Shown: positions 52,817 through 61,100 of the stretch, in pieces | Layout: each line of letters opens with the position of its first letter | How positions within the stretch are numbered: the stretch's first letter is position 1 | Source: CAYYMH01 sp964472785 | Lineage (GTDB): Bacteria; Zhuqueibacterota; Zhuqueibacteria; Thermofontimicrobiales; Thermofontimicrobiaceae | NCBI GenBank assembly: GCA_964472785.1 | Contig: CAYYMH010000020.1 | Coordinates: 11,977-75,976, forward strand | Direction of reading: 5' to 3' | Length of the DNA stretch: 64,000 nt | Notes under the pieces: generated by a model | Told to the model about the DNA's origin: nothing | The model's database searches: none | Seen by the model: only the letters and a program-made list of their open reading frames with translations | Position numbers and translations under genes: made by a program

Positions 52817-54161
52817 AAATTTCCGAATAGTAACCACGCTTCGAATTTTGATGATCGTTGCGTTGACTTTTTTCCTGATGTATTTATTATTTCAGACCCG
52901 GCTCAATGCTTTAGCTGGCATCGTCCTGATTTTGATTATTGTTCAAAGCATCAGCTTAATTAAATATGTGGAAAAAACGAACCGGGATTTGTCCCGCTTT
53001 TTGGACGCTATTAAATATGAGGACTTTACCCAGATATTTACCGGCGCGGGTTTGGGACGATCATTCCGGGAGTTGAAAGACGCGTTCAATCAGGTGCTCC
53101 GAAAATTTCAAAAAGCCCGTGCCGAAACCGAAGAGCACCACCGTTATTTGCAAACCGTTGTGCAGCATATTGGGATCGGGCTGATTGCGTTTGAAGAGAA
53201 TGGTGATGTTCAATTGATCAATACAGCAGCGAAACGCTTATTAAAGGTTCATCATTTGAAAAATATCCGCAAATTAAAGTCGTTCAGCCCCGAACTGGTT
53301 GATCTGCTTTACCAGGTGAAACCGGGCGGAAAATCGCTCATCAAAATTAACCGCAACGGCGAATTGCTGCAATTGGCGATTTACCCGACGAAATTCATCA
53401 TGCGCAACACGAACTTTACCCTAATTTCTCTGCAAAACATTCAGCCAGAATTGGAAGAGCAGGAAATGGAGGCGTGGCAAAATCTCATCCGGGTCCTCAC
53501 TCACGAAATCATGAACTCTATTACGCCGATTGCTTCATTGGCATCTACGGTAAATGACATCGTGGCAGAAAACTCAGTGGATGATGAAAAGCAAAAAAGT
53601 TACGACAGTGAAACCATCAGCGATATCCGCGTCGCAGCCAAAACCATTGAAAAGCGGAGTCAGGGCTTGCTCAATTTTGTCCAATCCTATCGGAAACTGT
53701 ATCGCATTCCCAAACCCAATTTCCAGATTTTCCGGATCAGCTCTTTGTTCGAGCGAATTGAAAAACTCCTGTCGAGCCAGTTAAAAGACGCACAAATTGA
53801 CTTCAAATCATCCGTGGATCCTGAAACGCTGGAATTAACCGCTGATCCGGAGATGATCGAACAGGTGCTGATTAACCTGATCATGAATGCCATCGCGGCA
53901 TTGAAAAAACAGCAAAACCGGAAAATTGAGTTATTAGCGCGTCTGAACGGCTCGGGTCGGGTGATCATTCAAGTGTCGGATAACGGTCCCGGAATAAACG
54001 AAGATATCATCGACAAAATTTTCATCCCGTTTTTCACCACCAAACAGGAGGGTTCCGGAATCGGCTTGAGCCTGTCCCGGCAGATTATGCGGTTGCACCG
54101 GGGGAATATTAGCGTGAATTCCAATCCGGGTGTTGAGACGGTTTTCACATTGCGGTTTTGA
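52806..54161 (+). CDS. NtrY-like sensor histidine kinase
   Basis: 451 residues. Two N-terminal membrane helices (about 12-30 and 35-53) leave almost no periplasmic loop. A HAMP-like linker and a PAS-like domain (about 115-225; IGIGLIAFEENGDVQLINTAAKRLL) follow. The H-box is LTHEIMNSITPIASL, and the HATPase has NLIMNAIAAL, VSDNGPGI and GSGIGLSLS. Sensing is therefore probably within the membrane or cytoplasm. It pairs with the overlapping response regulator. Confidence 0.92.
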   Translation: MLFKNFRIVTTLRILMIVALTFFLMYLLFQTRLNALAGIVLILIIVQSISLIKYVEKTNRDLSRFLDAIKYEDFTQIFTGAGLGRSFRELKDAFNQVLRKFQKARAETEEHHRYLQTVVQHIGIGLIAFEENGDVQLINTAAKRLLKVHHLKNIRKLKSFSPELVDLLYQVKPGGKSLIKINRNGELLQLAIYPTKFIMRNTNFTLISLQNIQPELEEQEMEAWQNLIRVLTHEIMNSITPIASLASTVNDIVAENSVDDEKQKSYDSETISDIRVAAKTIEKRSQGLLNFVQSYRKLYRIPKPNFQIFRISSLFERIEKLLSSQLKDAQIDFKSSVDPETLELTADPEMIEQVLINLIMNAIAALKKQQNRKIELLARLNGSGRVIIQVSDNGPGINEDIIDKIFIPFFTTKQEGSGIGLSLSRQIMRLHRGNISVNSNPGVETVFTLRF

Positions 54162-54196
54162 CCTTAAATACATCGTATTTAAGGCGTGAGCCTTTT
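54162..54196 (+). promoter_or_regulatory. Two overlapping hairpins upstream of cytochrome gene
   Basis: Hairpin 1 has perfect 10-bp arms ccttaaatac (54162-54171) and gtatttaagg (54175-54184). Hairpin 2, aaggc (54181-54185) with gcctt (54190-54194), is followed by a short T-rich run. They share 54181-54184, so only one can form at a time. Hairpin 2 resembles a weak terminator after the kinase gene. Confidence 0.4.
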
Positions 54197-54296
54197 AAAT
54201 TTAACTTTGGATAACGTATAAAATCCTGACGGATGAATTCCGAACGCCTTTTAACGAATTTTAAAAATTACTCATAAACCAAAGCGGAGGATCAAA

Positions 54297-55799
54297 ATGA
54301 AAAAACTGATCAGCTATTTTTTGACCATAACAATTATAATGATATTGTGTCTGCATTTTGCACATGCGGATGAGGTCACCATGAGTCCGGAGACTGAAGA
54401 ATGCGTATTCTGTCACACCGAAATTCATCCCGGCTTGGTGGAATCGTGGTACAAAAGCCGGCACAGCAAAACCACTCCCCAATTAGCCCTGCAAAAAAGC
54501 GAACTGGAACGCCGCATTTCATCGGAACAGATTGAGTCGAATTTGCTCAATGTCACCGTGGGCTGTTATGAATGCCATGCGCTGAACACCGATCAGCACC
54601 AGGATGCGTTTGAACACAATGGCTACACCATCAATGTCGTGGTCAGCTCCAACGACTGTGCCACGTGTCACTCGGTGGAAGCAAAACAATATGCGGATAA
54701 TCTGATGGCACACGCGCATTCCAATCTGGTGGATAACGCGGTGTACCAGACTTTTATCAAAGCGGTCAACAATCCGCACACCTATTCGGATGGGAAGCTC
54801 ACGATCGGTGAAAAAGACACCCTCACCGAATACGAATCCTGTCTCTATTGTCACGGCTCAAAAGTCGAGGTCGTCGGACAGGTGGTTAAGGAAACCGATT
54901 TTGGGGAATATGAATTTCCGGTGCTCAAAGGCTGGCCTAATCAAGGGGTGGGACGCATCAATCCGGACGGCAGCCTTGGCGCCTGCACCTCGTGCCATCC
55001 GCGGCATGATTTTTCCATCGAAACCGCGCGCAAGCCGTACACCTGCTCCGAGTGCCACAAAGGTCCGGACGTGCCTGCCTACAAAGTTTACGTGGTCAGT
55101 AAGCACGGCAATATTTTCCAGTCCAAAGCGGACGAATTTGATTTTGAAAGCGTACCCTGGACCGTGGGGAAAGATTTTACCGCGCCGACCTGTGCCACCT
55201 GCCATGTGAGTTTGCTCGTGTCCGGCGATAATACCGTGATCGCGGAACGCACTCACCAGTTTAATGACCGGCTGGCATGGCGGCTGTTCGGCGTGCCGTA
55301 TGCCCATCCTCATCCGGCTTCCGCGGATCTCAGTGACGTCAAGAATTCGCAGGGATTGCCCCTTATTACGGAACTGGATGGAACGCCGGTTGCTGAGTTT
55401 GTCATCGACGAGGAGGAACAGCACGCCCGCAATGAGAAATTGCAGCAGGTCTGCCTGAGCTGCCACAACACGGAATGGGTGGACAACCATTTTGCCCGGC
55501 TGGAAAACACCATTCACAAAACCAATGCCATGACTTACGAGGGCACCAAAATCCTGCTGGACATTTGGAACGCTGGCTTTGCCCGGGGGCTGCCCCAAGG
55601 CGAAAACATCTTTGACGAACGCATCGAACGCGAATGGACGTCGCTATGGCTATTCTACACCAACTCGACTCGCTTCGCCTCCGCCATGACCGGCGGCGGT
55701 GACTACGGCGTTTTCGCCAACGGACGCTATCAGGCAACAGAGCAGCTTTATAAATTGGCTGAATGGCTGGAGCAGCATCGCAAGCTGTTTGGGAAATAA
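54297..55799 (+). CDS. Octaheme cytochrome c, hydroxylamine oxidoreductase-like
   Basis: 500 residues. A signal peptide ends near AHA (residue 24). Eight CxxCH sites start at Cys36, 90, 121, 182, 230, 250, 299 and 386. Spacing and intervening motifs (ESWYKSRHSKT, GCYECHALN, YKVYVVSKHGNIF, PTCATCHVS, VCLSCHNTEWV) match the HAO/epsilon-HAO octaheme family. Members oxidise hydroxylamine or reduce nitrite, hydroxylamine or related compounds in the periplasm. A tail of about 110 residues after the last heme ends at LEQHRKLFGK with no membrane anchor. Whether the catalytic cross-linking Tyr of oxidative HAO is present cannot be settled by eye. RBS agcggagg. Confidence 0.88.
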   Translation: MKKLISYFLTITIIMILCLHFAHADEVTMSPETEECVFCHTEIHPGLVESWYKSRHSKTTPQLALQKSELERRISSEQIESNLLNVTVGCYECHALNTDQHQDAFEHNGYTINVVVSSNDCATCHSVEAKQYADNLMAHAHSNLVDNAVYQTFIKAVNNPHTYSDGKLTIGEKDTLTEYESCLYCHGSKVEVVGQVVKETDFGEYEFPVLKGWPNQGVGRINPDGSLGACTSCHPRHDFSIETARKPYTCSECHKGPDVPAYKVYVVSKHGNIFQSKADEFDFESVPWTVGKDFTAPTCATCHVSLLVSGDNTVIAERTHQFNDRLAWRLFGVPYAHPHPASADLSDVKNSQGLPLITELDGTPVAEFVIDEEEQHARNEKLQQVCLSCHNTEWVDNHFARLENTIHKTNAMTYEGTKILLDIWNAGFARGLPQGENIFDERIEREWTSLWLFYTNSTRFASAMTGGGDYGVFANGRYQATEQLYKLAEWLEQHRKLFGK

Positions 55800-55822
55800 T
55801 GGATTTTTAAAATGATATTGGA

Positions 55823-55859
55823 AAGGTGTTTATTCGATACTATTTTGAATAAACACCTT
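55823..55859 (+). terminator. 13-bp perfect stem after cytochrome gene
   Basis: aaggtgtttattc (55823-55835) and gaataaacacctt (55847-55859) form a strong stem with an 11-base loop, 24 bases after the stop. There is no T-run, so it may be a transcript-stabilising or terminator stem. Confidence 0.6.
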
Positions 55860-56208
55860 GAATAATTTAAGAGCACAAGAACAACAGACTTCAAAAATCC
55901 GGTAATTTTTTCCTGATTTGTTCAACAAAATCAAATAGCTGAACTTTTTCATATTATTTTACTTTTTTCTTGACATTATCAAGATGATATTTTATATTGA
56001 TTAATACTCGTAACATTTCTAAAAATTTAAAAATAGAATCATCACAAAATAGGTTGATGATATGCATGATGTAAATTGCTTAAAAAATAGAGATTCACCA
56101 AAAAATGTTTCTAATATTAGACATGTATTTGTGGGTATTTTTAGGAAGTTAGTAATATGTTATGTCTAATGTTATGTGTTGAAGTGATAAAATGATAAAT
56201 GAGTCAAT
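55860..56208. other. AT-rich gene-free stretch before accessory region
   Basis: No gene seen. Two GTTATGT heptamers (56159-56165, 56171-56177) lie 30-50 bases before the nuclease gene and could mark a cassette boundary. Confidence 0.35.
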
Positions 56209-57024
56209 ATGAAACGAAATGTTAAGAAAGATATTGTAATCGGAGTTTTAAAAAACAAGAGAGATTTACCAATTGCTCTTCATGATAAATGGTATAGAAT
56301 TCCTGTTAAATCGGCACCGAATATAGTTCGAGATAATCAGATTAAATATTTAGGTCTATATCAAGGAAAAGCGTTCAAAGATTCTCCAAGTCAAATTCAA
56401 TGGTATGGTGAAGTAAAAAATATAACCATCTGCAAACGCATAGAATTGTTGCCTGAAGAAAATAATAATTCTAATGCAAACGAGGATTATTATAAAATTG
56501 AATTAGCAGAGATGATTAGATTGCCGGAACCTATTAAAGCTATTAGGCCAAGAAGAATAACCTTCATTGTTACCGCATTTGAGCGATTTCTTAAGGCTAA
56601 GGAACTCAACGAAGTGTTTTTAGAAAGTTATATTGAAGAAAAGGTTTGGGATGCCTTAAAATCAGAAGGCATAGATGCAGAAAGACAGTATGAAATATAT
56701 TATAATGAGAAGAAAAAGCAGAGATTTTTCCGACTCGATTTTGGATTGTTTTGCAAAAAGCGAAATATTGATTTGGAATGTAACGGTGACATATTCCATC
56801 ACGAAAATAAGGACGACATCAAAAAAGATAAAACTCGAGATAGAATATTAACAAAAAAAGGCTGGGCGATATCAAGATTTACAAGAGATGAAATAAATAC
56901 GAAACTTACAGATTGTATCAATGAATTAGAAGAAATGATTGATAACTTCGGTGGTTTGCAAGATAAGTTTAATCCATCAGTATACAGATATGTAACAGAA
57001 AATAACCAGCTTAGATTGTTCTGA
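56209..57024 (+). CDS. DUF559/Vsr-like endonuclease domain protein
   Basis: 271 residues. The N-terminal 120 residues have no family I can name, though they carry an SH3-like beta-rich look (DKWYRIPVKSAPN...KYLGLYQGKAF). The C-terminal part (about 145-250) has the restriction-endonuclease-like core FRLDFGLFCKKRNIDLECNG followed by FHHENKDDIKKDKTRDRIL and GWAISRFTRDEI, typical of DUF559/Vsr-like enzymes. Strongly AT-rich, unlike the upstream cytochrome gene. Possible defence nuclease; there is no methylase partner. Confidence 0.7.
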   Translation: MKRNVKKDIVIGVLKNKRDLPIALHDKWYRIPVKSAPNIVRDNQIKYLGLYQGKAFKDSPSQIQWYGEVKNITICKRIELLPEENNNSNANEDYYKIELAEMIRLPEPIKAIRPRRITFIVTAFERFLKAKELNEVFLESYIEEKVWDALKSEGIDAERQYEIYYNEKKKQRFFRLDFGLFCKKRNIDLECNGDIFHHENKDDIKKDKTRDRILTKKGWAISRFTRDEINTKLTDCINELEEMIDNFGGLQDKFNPSVYRYVTENNQLRLF

Positions 57025-57101
57025 TTGATATTTAAGTTTCGAGAAATATTGTAATTCTATATAAATACACTACCGTATTAACAAAACGGGTTGTGAGCAA
57101 C

Positions 57102-57186
57102 GGCAGCATATAACGACCAAGGAATTCATGTCGATCGGCAGGGAAGGGATTGGGGGCGGCGCATCGACTTGAATTCAGGGTTGGAC
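57102..57186 (+). repeat. attC-like inverted repeat after nuclease gene
   Basis: A TAAC at 57111 is followed by arm ggaattcatgtcgat (57121-57135), matched 13 of 15 by the reverse complement of 57163-57177. GTTGGAC (57180-57186) fits the integron core GTTRRRY. The loop is G-rich, unlike the surrounding AT-rich DNA. Confidence 0.35.
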
Positions 57187-57348
57187 TTGACCGCAAAAAA
57201 ATTATTATTATTTGAGATTTACACGGAAGGGATTGTTGGTTAATAATGCTAAAATAGGGGAAGATTTACAGCGTTATTATCATAAATTTTTTAGTTTCAC
57301 CAGATCCTTATTTGGATTGATCTTTCTAAAGTTATTTTTGTTTAAATT
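57187..57348. other. Short gene-free stretch
   Basis: Nothing recognisable. A 62-codon open frame here is AT-rich and has no family features. Confidence 0.3.
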
Positions 57349-57687
57349 TTACTGGTTAAGGCGTACGTATCCTGTTCCCCTGCGATTATTAAAAAATTGA
57401 CAATCGTCTGCGCCACGTTTATATTTACTTCGACATCGATTATGACACAAGCTACGGCGGTTTTTGCTGAATCGGTTCTTTGAAATCGTCGGGCGTCCAT
57501 ACTTTCTAACGTTTTTGAGATAGAGGAAATATTCCCGGACTTCGTTTTCTGTGATTTGATCCGGGAGCTTGTGATAGTGTTCGGATATTTTCCGAACAGC
57601 GTGCAAGTAGTTATCTTGCGTGGCTTTTGCCATTCCCCGAAGCTGTAAGTCTTGCAGGTTTTGGCTGAGGTAATCTTGTAGTGTCAT
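57349..57687 (-). pseudogene. Tyrosine recombinase N-terminal fragment
   Basis: The first about 65 residues (MTLQDYLSQNLQDLQLRGMA...KATQDNYLHAVRKISEHY...ITENEVREYFLYLKNV) are the SAM-like core-binding domain of phage-type/XerCD-like integrases, of the kind that travel with IS91-like elements. After RKYGR the frame turns into low-complexity basic sequence and stops. The catalytic domain with Arg-His-Arg-Tyr is absent, so it cannot be an active recombinase. Confidence 0.75.
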
Positions 57688-57756
57688 GATGGTCCTCCTT
57701 GTAAATTAGTTAAATGATTGACACTCTTAATTTATCAAGGAGGTCATCGTTAATCA
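57687..57756. repeat. Inverted repeat at recombinase start
   Basis: gatggtcctccttg (57687-57700) and caaggaggtcatc (57737-57749) are near-exact inverted copies around the fragment's ribosome site, with a ttgaca-like word between. It may be a promoter/operator or an element end. Confidence 0.45.
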
Positions 57757-57801
57757 AACGATTTTTTTTAAATCTGCCGCGAAGCGGTTTAGTTCATCCA
57801 G

Positions 57802-57889
57802 GCAATCAACCCGACCAAAAACGCGTTTGCGTTTTCGGTCGGTAAAGTGAATTAATCGTTTTTTGCAAGTTATCGCCAGTCCGTTATGC
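57802..57889 (+). repeat. attC-like site before the three-gene cassette
   Basis: The left arm at 57802-57825 matches the left arm of the 59697 site at 22 of 24 bases. The right side cgttttttgcaagttat also resembles the other site's cgtttttggcaggttat. It ends near GTTATGC (57883-57889). A small inner hairpin (ccgacc...ggtcgg) lies within. Confidence 0.45.
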
Positions 57890-57930
57890 ACTATATAATA
57901 TTATCCCATTATTAATTTTACTTTTACTTA

Positions 57931-58158
57931 ATGAAAGGGAATACAATGCGAACTACTTTAAAGTTAATTTTCATCATTTTGATATTTATTGTAGGATCAA
58001 TAATTATGGGAATAATGAAGGAAGTTGGAATTCGTGGTGCTATTCCAATGATGGCTCTTGTATTGGGAATGTTAGCAGCAATGCGTGCAATATGGAAATT
58101 CAATCCTAAAAAAGCTGATGAGATAGCAAATAGTCCAAAATTAGATAAAGAAAGTTAA
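57931..58158 (+). CDS. Small membrane protein of unknown function
   Basis: 75 residues with two hydrophobic helices (LIFIILIFIVGSIIMGIM and AIPMMALVLGMLAAMRAI) and a short charged tail. It overlaps the J-domain gene by one base (TAATG), so the two are translationally coupled. RBS gaaaggga lies before the ATG. I recognise no family. It may form a membrane partner for the next protein. Confidence 0.6.
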   Translation: MKGNTMRTTLKLIFIILIFIVGSIIMGIMKEVGIRGAIPMMALVLGMLAAMRAIWKFNPKKADEIANSPKLDKES

Positions 58159-58631
58159 TGTTTAAAGATTATTACGCTATTCTCAATATCAGGAAGAATG
58201 CAAAACTAAACGCTATAAGGCAAGCATATAAATATCAAGCTTTAAAATGGCATCCAGATAAAAATCCAAGTAAAGACACAACTAAAATTATGCAAGATAT
58301 AAATGAAGCTTACTTGATATTGAGCGATCCAGATGCCCGCTTAAGGTATGACCAAGAATATAATTATTTCAATCAAGAATTTTCAGCAAGAACTTCTACT
58401 GATAATTTTTCTAAAAGAAAAAGTTATGACATAAGAGATGAAATTTTAAAGAGATGGATAAAAAATGCAAGACGACAATCTATTATTTTAGCTAAACAAA
58501 CAATTGAAGATATTGTAGGAATGACCAGAGTCGGTTGCAGAGCTGCATTTGATAAAGCAAAATATTGGATTTTGGCTTACATTATAATACAGATTATTTA
58601 CATTTTAGTTTATATGCTTGGTAATAGATAG
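58158..58631 (+). CDS. J-domain protein with C-terminal membrane anchor
   Basis: 157 residues. The J domain occupies about 1-65: YYAILNIRKNAKLNAIRQAYKY, the HPD motif in KWHPDKNP, then INEAYLILSDPDARLRYDQ. A basic middle region and a C-terminal helix (ILAYIIIQIIYILVYML) follow. It has no Gly/Phe or zinc-finger region, so it is a class C J protein. It would recruit DnaK/Hsp70 to a membrane-linked client, perhaps the neighbours' products. AT-rich composition suggests transfer. Confidence 0.8.
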   Translation: MFKDYYAILNIRKNAKLNAIRQAYKYQALKWHPDKNPSKDTTKIMQDINEAYLILSDPDARLRYDQEYNYFNQEFSARTSTDNFSKRKSYDIRDEILKRWIKNARRQSIILAKQTIEDIVGMTRVGCRAAFDKAKYWILAYIIIQIIYILVYMLGNR

Positions 58632-58663
58632 CAAAAAATTTTATATCTTAAAAAGGAATTACA

Positions 58664-59674
58664 ATGTTTGAACGGTGCAAGAATATTAGTTTGTTTAAAT
58701 GGCTCTTTTTTTCTGTTATTATCAGTTCTTCTTATCTAAATGGCCAAATATACTCTAATTATTACGAAGATTTAAGTAAAGCCTATGGTTTTTGTATTGG
58801 GCAAAATTATAGTTTGGATAGAATATCAACTGAATTTACTGATTTATCATTAGAAGTTCAGAAGTCCAGACTTGAGTTTAATTCTTCATTTAAATCTTCA
58901 TTTGCGGAAATAGAAAACATATTGAAGAAAAATTTTTCTACAAAATGGTCGGATTTTCAACGACAAATGAAAAAGCAAATTAATAGCAGTCTAGCTACAA
59001 CAAGGTTAACAAAAGACCAAGCTATTTCATTTATCCACCAAGTCAGGGCACGTGCAAAAGGTGAAATTGAATCTCCAGTTCTGGAAATTCTGCTTATTAA
59101 CAATCCTACATTTAAAAATTGTCCAGAAAAAGAATTTTTGGAAGGATTCACTAAATCATTTAGAACAAAAAATCACTACAAATCAAAAGGTGTTGATTTT
59201 GAAATAAAATTTCCGATGAGTTGGGCTATTAAAGAAGGGATTAGACCTAATGTTATTAAATTATTAACTAGTGAAAATGGGCACGGTTTTGATAGTATTG
59301 TGCTCATGGTAAAAGAAATACCGATTGAAGATAATTATAGTATTTCAGAAGAAGAATTAGACTATTTATTTTCAAAAGATGTATTGAAGGAAATGATTCC
59401 CAGCGGTGGTAAATATATAAGTTCTAAGCCTATAACACTGGATCGGCAAAAGGGTGCGATGTTAATATTTCAACAAGATATGCAGCGTATGGATTTAACC
59501 TTAAGAATGCGAGCTCTACATTTTATTACAATTTATAAAAATAAAATGATCTTTATTCAATGTATGACAGGCCTGCAAAAAGAAAAAGCACATTTACTGG
59601 AAAAAAGATTTTTAAAAATGAAACAATTATTTTGGCTTGTTGGAAATTCATTTGTAATTCATAGTCAATACTAA
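58664..59674 (+). CDS. Hypothetical exported protein in J-domain cassette
   Basis: 336 residues with a signal peptide (LFKWLFFSVIISSSYLNG). The helical middle part (about 30-150) carries many Lys, Ser and Phe. The last 170 residues (DFEIKFPMSWAIKEGIRPNV...HFITIYKNKMIFIQCMTG) look like the beta-rich domain of DcrB/PsbP-like lipoprotein families, a weak resemblance. It follows the J-domain gene by 32 bases. Function unknown. Confidence 0.6.
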   Translation: MFERCKNISLFKWLFFSVIISSSYLNGQIYSNYYEDLSKAYGFCIGQNYSLDRISTEFTDLSLEVQKSRLEFNSSFKSSFAEIENILKKNFSTKWSDFQRQMKKQINSSLATTRLTKDQAISFIHQVRARAKGEIESPVLEILLINNPTFKNCPEKEFLEGFTKSFRTKNHYKSKGVDFEIKFPMSWAIKEGIRPNVIKLLTSENGHGFDSIVLMVKEIPIEDNYSISEEELDYLFSKDVLKEMIPSGGKYISSKPITLDRQKGAMLIFQQDMQRMDLTLRMRALHFITIYKNKMIFIQCMTGLQKEKAHLLEKRFLKMKQLFWLVGNSFVIHSQY

Positions 59675-59684
59675 ATGTAAAATT

Positions 59685-59777
59685 GTGCATAACAACGCAA
59701 TTAACCTGACCAAAAACGCGTGGCATGAATTTGGTTAAGTCACGTATTTACAAGCGTTTTTGGCAGGTTATGTGGCA
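59685..59777 (+). repeat. attC-like recombination site
   Basis: GCATAAC (59687-59693) fits the inverse core, and GTTATGT (59767-59773) nearly fits GTTRRRY. Inner arms taacctgaccaaaaacgc (59702-59719) and the reverse complement of 59754-59770 agree completely except for one extra A, like the extrahelical base of integron attC sites. It lies 11 bases after a stop and 25 bases before the next start. Confidence 0.55.
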
Positions 59778-59801
59778 TATACGTATTGAAAGAAATTTGA
59801 T

Positions 59802-60230
59802 ATGAGTAAAAGTGATATAGCAGAAATTTATATTCGAACCTATAGTACTGATCCCAAAATTGTAATTCATCGAGTTGTTGACCTGTTTCATGATCAATAC
59901 GATTTATACAAGTTTATAGATCAAATCGACATTGTTAAGAAATTAATTCAAATCCTTGATCAAGAATTCGATAATTTTTTAGAATCTTTTTTAAATATTG
60001 ATTTAAAATATTTCAATCAAAGTAGCCATCGTAAACGCCATTATATTGCAAAAAACCGTGAAGAACTTTACCCTACAAAATCTTCTCATTTTTTAATAAA
60101 ATATTCATATTCCTATAAGGATTATTGGATAGGTACAAATATTGGTGGCACTGAAATTAGACAATATGTTAAAGAGATGTGTGAAGCATGTGAGATTGCC
60201 TATAAATTATGGTATGAGTTAAAGTTTTAA
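59802..60230 (+). CDS. Hypothetical cassette protein 1
   Basis: 142 residues, no family recognised. Aromatic-rich and helical (VVDLFHDQYDLYKFIDQIDIVK). It contains a conserved-looking block SSHRKRHYIAKNREELYPTKSSH and a Cys-rich spot near the end (KEMCEACEIAYKLWY). It starts 25 bases after the attC-like site, as cassette genes do, and has no clear strong ribosome site. AT-rich. Confidence 0.6.
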   Translation: MSKSDIAEIYIRTYSTDPKIVIHRVVDLFHDQYDLYKFIDQIDIVKKLIQILDQEFDNFLESFLNIDLKYFNQSSHRKRHYIAKNREELYPTKSSHFLIKYSYSYKDYWIGTNIGGTEIRQYVKEMCEACEIAYKLWYELKF

Positions 60231-60252
60231 ATTATCAGAAAGAGGCAAGTTA

Positions 60253-60717
60253 ATGATTGATAAAAAAATTTTAAAACTATGTGCAAAAGACATAAAACAA
60301 TTAGGCGGTATTGAAGATATTCCCTATGAATTACAAAATACTATTGCTAATATTTATTATGATTATTATATGCTAAATGAAAGATTCTCTAATTCAGCGA
60401 ATGGAGTTCCAAAAGTATTTAGTAAGAATGGTGATGTCATCGATAATATTAAAAGCCTAACTATGGACTCTCTTTTTTTAACACACCATGTTGAAAGAAT
60501 CCCTGAATACATCAGTACAATTCGTAGAATCAAGCGAGAGGAACCTGAAATTTATGATTATTGGATTGAATTATTACTTGATATGTTGAAATATAAAATT
60601 AAAAACACATTTAAAAAGAATGGCATTCGAAGATCAATTGAACGTAAAATAAATAAAAAGAAAATATCACAATATCCAGATTTAATTGGTACAATAAAAA
60701 ACTACATGGGCACATAA
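60253..60717 (+). CDS. Hypothetical cassette protein 2
   Basis: 154 residues, no family recognised. It lies 22 bases after the previous gene, with agaggca before the ATG, so the two are probably co-transcribed. Mostly helical with a very basic C-terminus (KYKIKNTFKKNGIRRSIERK). The central block SLFLTHHVERIPEYISTIRRIK may be functional. The pair could be a two-gene stress or defence module, but nothing in the sequence proves this. Confidence 0.55.
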   Translation: MIDKKILKLCAKDIKQLGGIEDIPYELQNTIANIYYDYYMLNERFSNSANGVPKVFSKNGDVIDNIKSLTMDSLFLTHHVERIPEYISTIRRIKREEPEIYDYWIELLLDMLKYKIKNTFKKNGIRRSIERKINKKKISQYPDLIGTIKNYMGT

Positions 60718-60719
60718 TC

Positions 60720-61056
60720 AGATAAGGGCGGGTTTTTCTCCCCCGCTCCCCACACCACCGGACATACGGGTTGCGCCTAAGGCGCATTCACCATGATTCA
60801 TCCTCCTAAAGTGGAACCATGTCTCGGGATAGTGAAATTTGATCCAGAGTTCACGCACGGAAACAAAATCCTGTTCTTTCAAATAAGTCCCGCTAAAAGC
60901 GGGATCAGCCCACTTTATCCCACCAAAAAGACTGACTGACGTTCAGCTGTCATAATTTTTGGCAAGCCGCCAGTAGCCTTTGCTGCTGATTCCAACCGCA
61001 ATCGCCTGTTTCTCCACTGCACCGCGACTGATCAGGTTGCGGATTCGAGTCCGGCA
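60720..61056 (-). pseudogene. Group II intron maturase C-terminus and intron tail, degraded
   Basis: Minus-strand translation gives RTRIRNLISRGAVEKQAIAVG and SSKGYWRLAKNYDS up to a stop at 60945-60947. In a second frame it gives YLKEQDFVSVRELWIKFHY followed by RRMNHGECA. Both are typical of the maturase C-terminal domain of group II intron-encoded proteins. The end cccgtatgtccggtggtgtg is the usual intron 3' tail. Frames are broken, and a tcccgct/agcggga hairpin sits between the two parts. No RT domain remains. Confidence 0.75.
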
Positions 61057-61100
61057 GCGGCGTCACTGTTTTAAGTAACATATCGCTTTGCGGAAAATTC

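Noticed and set aside
57212..57400. 62-codon plus-strand frame
   Set aside because: AT-rich and low complexity, overlaps the recombinase fragment on the other strand, no recognisable motif.
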